Assembly (NCBI GenBank): GCA_020624805.1
Contig: JAHKVW010000064.1
Location: 1-36,719, forward strand
Reading direction: 5' to 3'
Source: a bacterium
GTDB lineage: Bacteria > Bacillota > Clostridia > Oscillospirales > Acutalibacteraceae
DNA: 36,719 nt
This document shows positions 16,860-24,762 of this stretch, piece by piece. A program made the position numbers and the translations under genes. The first letter of the stretch is position 1. Each line of letters opens with the position of its first letter. The notes under the pieces are model-generated. The model was not told where the DNA came from. It worked only from the letters and a program-made list of their open reading frames with translations, and did not search any database.

Positions 16860-17417
16860 ATGGAGGATGAAAAAATCGTCGCGCTGTACTGGGCACGAGA
16901 TGAGCGTGCCATCACGCTCAGCAAAGAAAAATATGAACACTATCTGTATACGATCGCCCTCAATATCCTCGCTTCCCTACAGGACGCGGAGGAGAGTGTG
17001 AGCGATACCTACGTCGGCGCGTGGAATTCTATTCCGCCGCACAAGCCCGTTGTCCTGCGCACCTATCTGGGCAGGATCACACGGAATCTGTCGCTCAAGC
17101 GCTACCGTTATTGGCACGCCGAAAAGCGATACGGCGGTGAAACGGAACTGGCGCTGGACGAGCTCTCGGAGGTCGTCCCCGATACACAGACGGCTGAGAG
17201 CGAAGCAGAACGCAGGGAGCTCATACGGATCCTGCAAGTGTTTTTAGCGAGCCTGCCGAGCGATCAGCGCATGATCTTCTTGATGCGGTACTGGTATCTG
17301 CACCCTGTCGCAGTGATCGCGAAGAAGCTCGGCTACTCGCAGAGCAAGGTCAAGATGACCCTCAAGCGTACCCGTGACAGCCTGCGCGACCTTCTCAATG
17401 AGGAGGGATTGCTGTGA
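16860..17417 (+). CDS. ECF-type RNA polymerase sigma factor
   Basis: 185 residues. A sigma-2 region (about 20-90) carries DAEESVSDTYVGAWNSIPPH, and a sigma-4 helix-turn-helix region (about 120-180) carries LPSDQRMIFLMRYWYLHPVAVIAKKLG with SKVKMTLKRTRDSLRD. There is no sigma-3 domain, so it is a group-4 (ECF) factor that redirects RNA polymerase to a small stress or envelope regulon. AGAGGTGATAAC precedes ATG 16860. Its stop overlaps the GTG start of the next gene by 4 bp (GTGA), which indicates translational coupling with a membrane partner. The AACCG-like sequence near 16795 could be its own -35, which would mean autoregulation; this is weak. Confidence 0.92.
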   Translation: MEDEKIVALYWARDERAITLSKEKYEHYLYTIALNILASLQDAEESVSDTYVGAWNSIPPHKPVVLRTYLGRITRNLSLKRYRYWHAEKRYGGETELALDELSEVVPDTQTAESEAERRELIRILQVFLASLPSDQRMIFLMRYWYLHPVAVIAKKLGYSQSKVKMTLKRTRDSLRDLLNEEGLL

Positions 17418-18649
17418 AGAGGAACGAACTTTTGCTCGATGTGATCGGCGAGGTCAAGGATGAGTATTTGCAGGAGATCGACAGCCGCATAAAGCGCGTG
17501 CGCCACAGGCGGATGTGGAAGCGCGGATTACTCGCCGCGTGTGTGATCCTGATCGTGGGTATCGCGGTACAGTTCGCTGTGATGTTCGGCGGCGGTCTCG
17601 GATCGAGGGGCGGAGGCTTTTCAGCGGAGGGGCTTGTCGCAGGAGGATACTATTTTCATCAAACAAGAGATGGAGATGTTTTCCGTTATACACCCGAGGA
17701 AGGATCAGATCGTTTGCTCAAAAGCAGTATCCTTGACCGATGGAAGGACATACGGTATCCTATCACGGCGAATGATTACGGCTTCTACTACTCCAAGGGC
17801 GATTGGATCTATCGGATCAAGCACGGTGAAACAAAAAGCGAAAAGCTCTATCATCATGAGAGCAAGCCGAACTATCTCTATTTGTATCCCGCAGGCGCGA
17901 ACGATATCGCGCTGCGTGTGAGTTATAACAGGGCGGATGTGATGACACATGATGAACTGCTTATTATTGACGGCATCACGGGCGAGTGCAAGACAGTTAT
18001 TATGGAACAAGGGATTCCCGCTCAGGCGTATGATTCTCTTTCGATTGATGATCGGAACTTTTACGCCGAACAAGAAGCATTGCTCGTCAGCCACACCGTC
18101 TATGCCGATACGGTGACCTATACCGTCGGCGACAGAACGCTGGAGCTGGTTTATCAAGCGGGCAAGGAGTGGTACGACTACACCTACCGCCTGACCGAAA
18201 ACGGCAAAACGCTCTATAACGGCTATGTCGAGCCGTATAATGTGCGGACGGTGGGCGACAGTCTGGTGTTTACCGTCGGACGAGGCGGCAACAATATCGA
18301 CAAAGACCTGAACGGTTATGTGATCGTATCTCCCGACGGCTCAAATCATGTGGTCAATGTTCCGTCTGTACCGGGTAACGAGAAGTTCTTCTTTACCGTC
18401 AAGGATATGGATGACGGACAGGATATTCTCGCGGTACGCGTCAACGATAATGAAAAGTTCAAGCTGAAATGGGACAGAGCAGAGGAACGTCACGCTCGGG
18501 ACATCTATTCCGACGGTTCATATCTTTGGACGATGGGATTTGATGGGAAGAAGGGTGATTATCTGGCATCCTGCTATCGAATCGAGTATGAGAACGGAAT
18601 TCCGACCGCTTTGACCCTGATCGACGACGATATCACCGACAACAATTAA
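17414..18649 (+). CDS. Membrane anti-sigma-like protein with large outer domain
   Basis: 411 residues, GTG start overlapping the ECF sigma stop. The first 35 residues are cytoplasmic, charged and helical (KRNELLLDVIGEVKDEYLQE), the place where ECF-binding domains sit. One membrane span follows (about 38-62, LLAACVILIVGIAVQFAVMF), then a roughly 345-residue outer part rich in short beta strands with repeated aromatic turns such as GVYYFHQ-, GFYYSKGDWIYRI- and SYLWTMG-like segments. This suggests a DUF5050/beta-propeller-like sensor, although no zinc anti-sigma HxxxCxxC motif is present. The role as anti-sigma factor is inferred from coupling and topology, not from a recognised domain. Confidence 0.72.
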   Translation: MKRNELLLDVIGEVKDEYLQEIDSRIKRVRHRRMWKRGLLAACVILIVGIAVQFAVMFGGGLGSRGGGFSAEGLVAGGYYFHQTRDGDVFRYTPEEGSDRLLKSSILDRWKDIRYPITANDYGFYYSKGDWIYRIKHGETKSEKLYHHESKPNYLYLYPAGANDIALRVSYNRADVMTHDELLIIDGITGECKTVIMEQGIPAQAYDSLSIDDRNFYAEQEALLVSHTVYADTVTYTVGDRTLELVYQAGKEWYDYTYRLTENGKTLYNGYVEPYNVRTVGDSLVFTVGRGGNNIDKDLNGYVIVSPDGSNHVVNVPSVPGNEKFFFTVKDMDDGQDILAVRVNDNEKFKLKWDRAEERHARDIYSDGSYLWTMGFDGKKGDYLASCYRIEYENGIPTALTLIDDDITDNN

Positions 18650-18716
18650 TAATCCTTTTTTAATAAAAACCAGACATTCTTGTCGGTCTTCTTTCTATTG
18701 AAAACCAGTATAAGAC

Positions 18717-18747
18717 AAAAGACTCCTTCCCGGAAGGAGTCTTTTTC
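18717..18747 (+). terminator. Intrinsic terminator of the sigma/anti-sigma operon
   Basis: AAAAGACTCCTTCC and GGAAGGAGTCTTTTT form a perfect stem with almost no loop and a T tract. Confidence 0.88.
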
Positions 18748-18783
18748 CGTTTATGCGCAAATTTCTTCTGTGTTTCTCAGCCT

Positions 18784-18821
18784 TGCGCCAGTGTTCCGTA
18801 TCCTGCGCCAATCTTCCGTAG
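18784..18821. repeat. Tandem 20-bp direct repeat
   Basis: TGCGCCAGTGTTCCGTA at 18784 is repeated as TGCGCCAATCTTCCGTA at 18804, a period of exactly 20 bp. Two same-side sites two helical turns apart would suit a regulator, but no gene start is close. Confidence 0.55.
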
Positions 18822-18951
18822 GATGGGATGATTTCCGTTTTGTCTTACGATAATCCGTGAAAACATTACCGAAAAAACCATCCACGCCCCGACAAACGCG
18901 CGCAGTCATTTCCGCTATACTTAGGACAAGATCAAAGTGAATGGTGAACGA

Positions 18952-19387
18952 AAAAGCCTTCCTCTCGGGGACACGTACGTCTTTTCTATATCACTATAAT
19001 TATTCGCTGAACAGATCAGATGTGCGTGGTAGGTAAAAAAAGCCTTCCCCTCGGGGGGAAGGTGGCTCAGCGTAAGCTGAGTCGGATGAGGGGCTGACTT
19101 AGCTGAAAGATTATCTAAACAAAGAGTGTGAAGCTTTTCCTTTATCCTCGGTAAACATACAGCCTCACCGAGTCCGACATCAATAGGAAGAATAATCCCC
19201 TCATCCGTCACCTTTGGTGACACCTTCTCCTCGCCGGAAGCGGCTCCCCCCTTGTCCTTCGGACATTCCCCCAACGGGGGCGCCCCGAGGGGAAGGCTCT
19301 CATTATCTGCTACACACACTGAAAAGGAAACAGTCATGTTGCAGAGAAACAGAAAAAGACGCACGCGTCCCCAAGGGGAAGGCTTTT
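18952..19387. repeat. Composite nested inverted-repeat element upstream of spoIIE
   Basis: The outer ends are AAAAGCCTTCCTCTCGGGGA with ACGTCTTTT (18952-18985) and their imperfect complement (19353-19387, AAAAAGACGC... GGAAGGCTTTT). A second complete element sits inside at 19041-19298. The remaining interior has no recognisable gene; a minus-strand frame of 147 codons across it is an artefact of the repeats. With the terminator and the 20-bp repeat, this accounts for most of the 18650-19423 gap. Confidence 0.75.
19041..19298. repeat. Inner AGCCTTCCCC-type element with 57-bp module
   Basis: AGCCTTCCCCTCGGGGGGAA at the left and its counterpart CCGAGGGGAAGGCT at the right. Left hairpin CTCAGC-GTAA-GCTGAG (19066-19081), right hairpin GTCACC-TTT-GGTGAC (19207-19221). 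GGATGAGGGG pairs with CCCCTCATCC. A GC-rich module (19228-19284) is inserted between the right hairpin and the right end. Confidence 0.82.
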
Positions 19388-19423
19388 GATAACCGGTGAC
19401 TATTCAAGAAAAGGAATGATTCA

Positions 19424-21757
19424 ATGTCTGTTGTACAAGCTGTTCGGGGCAGAAATGCCCGCGGGAAGGAGCTCACGGCGCGGAATGTCGCGCGGGAGGC
19501 GGTCATCCATATCTCCTGCTTTTTGATGGGCGGCGTAGTGTCGCGCGGCGCGACCCTGGGGGAGCTGTCGCCGTTCGGCGCGTCGGTGGTGGCGGCACTG
19601 CCGTTCACCTATATGCCCGCGGGGATGCTGGGCGCGGCGCTGAGCTACCTGTTCGCGTCGCCCGTATCGTCGTTTCGGTACATCGCGGTGGTGGTGTCCA
19701 TCGGGGCGATCCGCTGGGTGCTGAATGAGATCAAAAAGCTCTCCGACAGCCGCTTCTTCGCACCTGTGGTCGCCTTTCTCCCGATCTTCGCGACCGGGAT
19801 CGCGCTGACCTTTTCGGCAAAGAGCGAGATGACCGAGGCGGTCGAGTGCGTGATCGAGGGGCTGATCGCGGCGGCGGGCGCGTACTTCATGAGCCGTACC
19901 GCGCAGTTGTTCACATCCAAAAGAGCGCTGTCCGGATTCTCTCAGCAGGAGCTGAGCTGCCTGTCGATGAGCGGCTGCATCCTGCTGTTGTCGCTGTCGC
20001 GGGTGATGATCGGCACGGTGTCGGTCGGGCGGATCCTCGCCGTGCTGTTGGTGCTGTTATTCGCGCGCTACGGGATGGTCAAGGGCGGCAGTATCGCGGG
20101 GATCGCGACAGGGGCGGTGTTCGCGCTGTCGGACGCGAAGCTCCTGTTTTTGGCGGCGGGGTACTCGCTGTCGGGGCTGATCGGCGGACTGCTTGCCCCC
20201 ATGGGAAAGGCGGCGGTGATCTTCGCCGCGATCATCTGCGACACGATGTTCGCGTTCACCTCACCCGATCGGGCGATGGTGCTGTCGGTTCTGATCGAAA
20301 GCGCGGTGGCGTCGGGACTTTTCCTGCTGATCCCGAAGGACGCGGGCAACTTCCTCTCGACGGTGTTTGCCGATGACGACGCGCGGACGTCGGAGGAGGC
20401 GATCCGCCGCAATGTGACTATGCGACTGGAGCACTGCTCCAAGGCGCTCGAGAACGTCAGCTCCTGCGTCAACGCGGTGTCGGACAGGCTCGCGAAGCTC
20501 TATGAGCCGAACGCGGACAGGATCTATGAGCGAGCCGCCGACTACACCTGCAAGAGCTGCGGACTGCGCGCCTACTGCTGGGAAAAGGAGCGCGCGCAGA
20601 CGATGGATGACTTCCGCCGCCTGACGGACGCGTTGAAGAAGCGCGGCTTTGTCAAGGAGAAGGACATCGAGGATCACTTCACCAAGCGCTGCTGCAAGTC
20701 CTCGGAGCTGGCGCACAGCGTCAACCGCGGTTACCGCGAGTACCAGTCCGTGGAGGCGGCGCGTCATCGAATCACCGCCGTGCGCAGTGTGGTGGCGGGT
20801 CAGTTCGCGGGGCTGAGCGACATTTTGCATGACCTGTCGCTGGAGTTCGCGGCGGTGGAGGGCTATGATGAGGCGCGTGCCGAGAGGGTGATCGAGGCGT
20901 TGTCAGCGGAGGGGCTGACAGTGGCGGATTGCTCCTGCCGCACGGGTGAAATCAGCGGGATGATCGTGGAGATCGAGATCGTCGTCGGCAAAAAGACCGC
21001 GCTGTCCAAGACGCTCTTACTGCGGGTCGTCAACCGCGCCTGCGGACGGTATTTTGAGGATCCCGAGCTGAGCTTTGAGGGCGATCGCGCGCGCGTCGTG
21101 ATGTGCGAGATGCCGCTGTATGATCTGGAGATCGGCTCGGCGCAGCATGTATGCGACAACGGCGAGTTGTGCGGTGACTGTCTGAACTACTTCCGCGGCG
21201 GTATGGGCAGTACCGTGGCGCTGATCTCTGACGGCATGGGCTGCGGCGGCAGAGCGGCGGTGGACGCGAACATGGCGGTCAGCATCATGTCCAAGCTCTG
21301 CAAGGCGGGGCTGAGCTATGACTGCGCCTTAGCGGTGACGAATTCTTCACTGATGATCAAGAGCGAGGAGGAGTCGCTCGCGACGATGGATCTGGTGGAT
21401 TTCAACTGCTTTACCGGCAGGGTCAAGCTGATGAAGGCGGGCGCCTGCACCACTTATGTAAAGAAAAACGGCAAGCTGCTGCAAAAAGAAATGCCCTCCC
21501 TGCCGCTCGGGATCCTGAATGAAGCCCGATTCAGCAAAGAGGACGTACTGTTGACAAAGGATGACTGGATCGTGATGGTGTCGGACGGCGTGATGATCGG
21601 CTCGCCCGAATGGATCGAAAAGCTGATCCTGAGCTGGCGCGACGGATCGGCTGAACAGCTCGCCGCGCGGATCGTCAACGAAGCGCAAAAGCGCAGGCGC
21701 GACGATCACGACGACGACATCACCGCCATCGCGATGCGGGTGGCGGAGAACGGATGA
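19424..21757 (+). CDS. spoIIE: Stage II sporulation protein E (SpoIIE phosphatase)
   Basis: 777 residues, close to the usual 800 or so. About ten membrane spans occupy residues 25-320, a central cytoplasmic domain follows, and a C-terminal PP2C-type phosphatase domain (about 560-777) carries the family motifs ISDGMGCGG (metal Asp), GACTTYVKKNGK, MVSDGV and DDHDDDITAIAMRV. SpoIIE dephosphorylates SpoIIAA to release sigma-F in the forespore and links this to the division septum. The presence of a full-length copy says the organism, or its recent ancestor, sporulates. AAAAGGA precedes ATG 19424. A nested repeat element fills the space upstream, so the promoter must lie inside or beyond that element; no convincing -35/-10 was found close to the gene. 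Confidence 0.95.
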   Translation: MSVVQAVRGRNARGKELTARNVAREAVIHISCFLMGGVVSRGATLGELSPFGASVVAALPFTYMPAGMLGAALSYLFASPVSSFRYIAVVVSIGAIRWVLNEIKKLSDSRFFAPVVAFLPIFATGIALTFSAKSEMTEAVECVIEGLIAAAGAYFMSRTAQLFTSKRALSGFSQQELSCLSMSGCILLLSLSRVMIGTVSVGRILAVLLVLLFARYGMVKGGSIAGIATGAVFALSDAKLLFLAAGYSLSGLIGGLLAPMGKAAVIFAAIICDTMFAFTSPDRAMVLSVLIESAVASGLFLLIPKDAGNFLSTVFADDDARTSEEAIRRNVTMRLEHCSKALENVSSCVNAVSDRLAKLYEPNADRIYERAADYTCKSCGLRAYCWEKERAQTMDDFRRLTDALKKRGFVKEKDIEDHFTKRCCKSSELAHSVNRGYREYQSVEAARHRITAVRSVVAGQFAGLSDILHDLSLEFAAVEGYDEARAERVIEALSAEGLTVADCSCRTGEISGMIVEIEIVVGKKTALSKTLLLRVVNRACGRYFEDPELSFEGDRARVVMCEMPLYDLEIGSAQHVCDNGELCGDCLNYFRGGMGSTVALISDGMGCGGRAAVDANMAVSIMSKLCKAGLSYDCALAVTNSSLMIKSEEESLATMDLVDFNCFTGRVKLMKAGACTTYVKKNGKLLQKEMPSLPLGILNEARFSKEDVLLTKDDWIVMVSDGVMIGSPEWIEKLILSWRDGSAEQLAARIVNEAQKRRRDDHDDDITAIAMRVAENG

Positions 21758-21761
21758 AAGT

Positions 21762-21787
21762 GAGGAGTTAGGAGTTAGGAGTTGAGG
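21762..21787. repeat. Short GGAGTTA heptad array after spoIIE
   Basis: GAGGAGTTAGGAGTTAGGAG, starting 5 bp after the spoIIE stop. No inverted partner is present before the convergent acetyltransferase gene. Confidence 0.65.
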
Positions 21788-21804
21788 TTTCCCCTTTCGG
21801 TCGA

Positions 21805-22359
21805 TCAAGTGTTGTATTCATCTCTGAGGATCGCGCGTATGACGGTATCGCACACACCCTGATTATTGCGGTTCGCCTGCCGCATGGTGCCCTCGTACCG
21901 CATCCCGCACTTTTCCATGACTCTGCCGGAGTTCGGGTTGTTCACATCGTGCCCCGCCTGGACGCGGTTGAGTCCGACGGTTTCAAACAGATAGCGGATC
22001 ACGGCGCGGAGCGCTTCGGGCATATAGCCCCTACCCCAAAAATCGTCGCTCAGACAGTAGCCGACCTCGGCGGACGCGACCTCCTCATTGAGCCATATCA
22101 CACTGATACTGCCGATGACCTGACCGACAGACTTTTCCTCGATCGCCCAGTAGTAGGTATCGGGATTCTCATAGGCAGCGATGACAGACTGTATGTAAGC
22201 TTTGACGTCATCCGTGTTTTGATACGGCGGCCATGTCATGTAGCGCGTGACCTGCTCGCGTGACATCCAGTTGTCGAACGCCTGCTGCGCGTCGTTGAGT
22301 GTGAATTGGCGCAGGATCAGCCGCTCGGTTTCGAGCCGAACGGTTCCCGTATGTTTCAT
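21805..22359 (-). CDS. GNAT-family N-acetyltransferase (RimJ/RimL-like)
   Basis: 184 residues. The opening TVRLETERLILRQFTLNDA is the hallmark of RimJ/RimL-type acetyltransferases, and the acetyl-CoA-binding region reads GYCLSDDFWGRGYMPEALRAVI (about 100-122, R/Q-x-x-G-x-A variant), followed by the VQAGHDVNNPNSGRVMEKCGM segment. It transfers acetyl groups to an amine of a protein or small molecule; the substrate is not predictable. GGAGGATTATTT precedes ATG 22359; the longer frame to 22413 reads through a hairpin. It follows the GH13 gene by 59 bp and is likely in the same transcript. Confidence 0.88.
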   Translation of the reverse strand: MKHTGTVRLETERLILRQFTLNDAQQAFDNWMSREQVTRYMTWPPYQNTDDVKAYIQSVIAAYENPDTYYWAIEEKSVGQVIGSISVIWLNEEVASAEVGYCLSDDFWGRGYMPEALRAVIRYLFETVGLNRVQAGHDVNNPNSGRVMEKCGMRYEGTMRQANRNNQGVCDTVIRAILRDEYNT

Positions 22360-22380
22360 AAATAATCCTCCGTATAGACA

Positions 22381-22408
22381 CAGGGACGGCGTTGACCGTC
22401 CCTGTTTT
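22381..22408. other. GGGACGG...CCGTCCC hairpin between GH13 and GNAT genes
   Basis: CAGGGACGG-CGTTGA-CCGTCCCTG is a perfect 9-bp stem. The T run lies on the plus-strand side only, so as a terminator it would act on plus-strand transcripts. For the minus-strand operon it may be a partial attenuator or RNA-processing site. Confidence 0.5.
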
Positions 22409-22418
22409 TGCATATTTG

Positions 22419-23978
22419 TTATCCTTCCTTACGCAACAGCAAAAAGCTGCGGCTGCGGATGGTGACGGTACCGTTGCCGATCTCATAGCCGCCGAGGAAG
22501 TAATACTCCTTCATGCCGTCGGCGTTGAATTCGACGGTCTTGTCCTCGTCGCTCGGGTTGATGAACGCCGTGAAGCTGCCTCTTTTGTAGACAAAGGGAT
22601 ATTCCTTCTCCTTGGCGTACACGATCTCAAAATCGCTCTCGTTCATCAGCTCGGGATTGGATTTGCGCAGCGCGATCAGGGATTTGAGGTTTTCATAGAT
22701 ACTGCCGCCTACGCCGACTTGATCCTCGACGGTGGGGTAGCCCTCGCTGTAGTCGAGCGGCAGATAGAGCATATCCTCGTCCGCGTCGGAGAAGCCGAGG
22801 TTCTTCTCATGGCTCCACTGCATCGGGGTGCGTGAGCCGGTGCGCGAGAAGCCGCCTTCTTTGGAGATCAGGTCGGTGCGGTAGCGCATACCGATCTCGT
22901 CGCCGTAGTAGACGAAGGGTACGCCGGGCATCGTCATGATGAAGGCGTGGCTGAGCTGTATCATCCACTCGCTCATGTAGAACGGCGCGCGGGGCATATC
23001 GTGGTTGTTGGTGATGAAGCTGATATAGCCGTGGTTCTTTGAGCACATATAGGCGGGCACATAGTCGGCTAAAAAGGCGGTGATGTCACCGTGCGCGCCG
23101 TCGGCGAAGAAGCTCTGATTATCGCCGTCGGGGGTGGCTCTTTTGCGGAAGAGCTCGTTGAAGCCATTGCCCGGATGGTCGAGGTAAAAGTCCGCGTGGA
23201 AGCCCGCGTTGACGATCGCGCGCAGGGGGTTGCTCCATTCGCTCACCAGCACTGCGTCAGGGTAATCGCTGTCCATCATCCCGCGGATATCGCGCCAGAT
23301 CTTGGCGGTCGCGATCTTGTCGTCGTCGTTCTTGACCAGCGAATCCGCCATGTCGACGCGGAAGCCGTCGATGCCCTTACTGAGCCAGAAGCGCATGATA
23401 TCCTTGAGCGCGTCCACGGTTTCCCATGCTTCTTTGGAGTCGGACGAGAACTGCCACTCGGGGTGGGTGATCTCATAGAAGCCGTAGTTGAGCGCCGGCT
23501 GAGAGGAGAAGTAGTTGACCAGATAGTTGCCGTCGCGCTCGCAGATCCCGCACATCATGCGGTATTCGGACGGCGCGTCCCAGACGCATTTGGTGAAGAT
23601 ATAGCGGTCGTCGTGAGGCGTCGGAAAGCCCGTCTTGGCACTTTGGAACCACTCGTGCGTGTCGCTGGTGTGACCGGGTACAAGGTCAAGCAGGATCCTG
23701 ATATCACGCCTGTGAGCCTGCTCCAGCAGATGCTCAAAGTCCTCCATCGTGCCGTAGCGCGGGGCGATCATCTTGTAATCGCGCACATCATAGCCCGCGT
23801 CCATGAACGGCGAATCATAGATGGGGTTGATCCAGATCGCGTTACAGCCGAGATTTTTGATGTAATCGAGCTTGGTCACGATACCGCGCAGATCGCCGAT
23901 ACCGTCCGAGTTGCTGTCGCAAAAGCTCTGGGGGTAGATCTCATAGAAAACGGAATTTTTCAGCCAGCTTGTACTCAT
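22419..23978 (-). CDS. GH13 family alpha-glucosidase (oligo-1,6-glucosidase-like)
   Basis: 519 residues, cytoplasmic (no signal peptide). WLKNSVFYEIYPQSFCDSNS at the start and the four GH13 regions are visible: DLVPGHTS (98-105), GFRVDMADS with nucleophile D209, SEW with acid/base E247, and NNHDMPR with D327. The C-terminal beta domain is complete. The family hydrolyses alpha-1,4 or alpha-1,6 glucosidic bonds of short imported oligosaccharides; the exact specificity cannot be assigned from these motifs. ATG 23978 is preceded by GGAGTGA. A strong promoter (24040-24068) and a 25-bp inverted repeat in the leader suggest sugar-responsive control. The GNAT gene follows. Confidence 0.92.
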   Translation of the reverse strand: MSTSWLKNSVFYEIYPQSFCDSNSDGIGDLRGIVTKLDYIKNLGCNAIWINPIYDSPFMDAGYDVRDYKMIAPRYGTMEDFEHLLEQAHRRDIRILLDLVPGHTSDTHEWFQSAKTGFPTPHDDRYIFTKCVWDAPSEYRMMCGICERDGNYLVNYFSSQPALNYGFYEITHPEWQFSSDSKEAWETVDALKDIMRFWLSKGIDGFRVDMADSLVKNDDDKIATAKIWRDIRGMMDSDYPDAVLVSEWSNPLRAIVNAGFHADFYLDHPGNGFNELFRKRATPDGDNQSFFADGAHGDITAFLADYVPAYMCSKNHGYISFITNNHDMPRAPFYMSEWMIQLSHAFIMTMPGVPFVYYGDEIGMRYRTDLISKEGGFSRTGSRTPMQWSHEKNLGFSDADEDMLYLPLDYSEGYPTVEDQVGVGGSIYENLKSLIALRKSNPELMNESDFEIVYAKEKEYPFVYKRGSFTAFINPSDEDKTVEFNADGMKEYYFLGGYEIGNGTVTIRSRSFLLLRKEG

Positions 23979-24000
23979 GTCATTCACTCCTAAATATGTA

Positions 24001-24025
24001 TTGTCGGTCGGGTCAGCTCCGACAA
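24001..24025. promoter_or_regulatory. Inverted repeat in the GH13 leader, possible operator
   Basis: TTGTCGG and CCGACAA (7-bp arms, 11-bp gap) lie just downstream of the predicted start of transcription of the minus-strand GH13 gene. A roadblock operator or an RNA hairpin would both fit. Confidence 0.4.
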
Positions 24026-24039
24026 ATATCCCTACCAAA

Positions 24040-24068
24040 ATATTACAATATGTGACGGGAGGTGTCAA
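24040..24068 (-). promoter_or_regulatory. Promoter of the GH13 gene
   Basis: On the minus strand TTGACA (24068-24063) and TAATAT (24045-24040) with a 17-bp spacer. Confidence 0.78.
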
Positions 24069-24072
24069 GAAT

Positions 24073-24104
24073 AATTAGGAATTAGGAATGAGGAATTAGG
24101 AATT
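24073..24104. repeat. GGAATTA heptad array
   Basis: AATTAGGAATTAGGAATGAG and more units, directly upstream of the GH13 -35. It is unusual among the arrays here in not following a stop codon. No facing inverted array was found. Confidence 0.7.
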
Positions 24105-24225
24105 GTCGTCACCGTTCCGCGCGTCTTCACATAGAATAACAATGTCAATCCTTTCCATCCAACAACTTTCACTTGCCCGGGGGACGGGTTTTATTCTATG
24201 ATGGTAACAGATATGAGGTGTGCGT

Positions 24226-24762
24226 ATGACGGTTGAGATGATCGGAGAAAAGACGATATTGGTATCATTGCGCGAGGGGGATATGCGGCGGTATGCCCTC
24301 TCTTTGGATGATAACGTCGACAGGGTACGGTCAGGGCTGAAAGACCTGCTCTGCCGCGTGGGGGAGATCTGCGGACTGGATCACCGCGGCAAGAGCTATC
24401 TGATCGAGGCGCTGCCGTCAAAAGGCGGCTGTCTGCTGATCATCTCGGTACATACCGTCAAGCGCCGCAGAAAATTCCGCATCAAGCGTAAACAGGCGCG
24501 GGAGCTTTGCGTATTCTTCGACGCTGACGCGATGCTGGATTTTCGGCGGTCGTGCGCTCAGGGCGGCTATGCCGTTTATGAGTATGACGGCAGATACATC
24601 CTCCTGCCCGGCGTATCGTTGGACGAGAGCAGTATAGCGCGGCTGAGTGAATACGGCGAGCTGTACCCGGTGAGCGAGGCGGTTTTCGCGCGGATTCGGG
24701 AGCACGGCAAACTATTGCTGAAAAGCGGTTATCCGATGACTGCGTCCAGAGAAGCCAGATAG
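24226..24762 (+). CDS. MecA-like adaptor protein
   Basis: 178 residues. The start MTVEMIGEKTILVSLREGDM resembles the N-terminal substrate-binding domain of MecA (xIExIxExxIxxxLTxxDL), and the C-terminal half shows MecA-like alternating strands (GGYAVYEYDGRYILLPG, with LSEYGEL following). MecA adaptors hand substrates to the ClpC unfoldase; in Bacillus they control competence and related regulators. GAGGTG at 24215-24220 supports ATG 24226 (GTG 24220 overlaps that site). The last 34 bp overlap the end of the convergent lipase-like gene. A basic stretch VKRRRKFRIKRKQ in the linker is notable. Family assignment is moderate; no clpC is nearby. Confidence 0.68.
   Translation: MTVEMIGEKTILVSLREGDMRRYALSLDDNVDRVRSGLKDLLCRVGEICGLDHRGKSYLIEALPSKGGCLLIISVHTVKRRRKFRIKRKQARELCVFFDADAMLDFRRSCAQGGYAVYEYDGRYILLPGVSLDESSIARLSEYGELYPVSEAVFARIREHGKLLLKSGYPMTASREAR

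Noticed and set aside
18921..19364. 147-codon minus-strand frame before spoIIE
   Set aside because: It is read entirely through nested inverted repeats, its proline/glycine-rich sequence mirrors the repeat ends, and it has no ribosome site.
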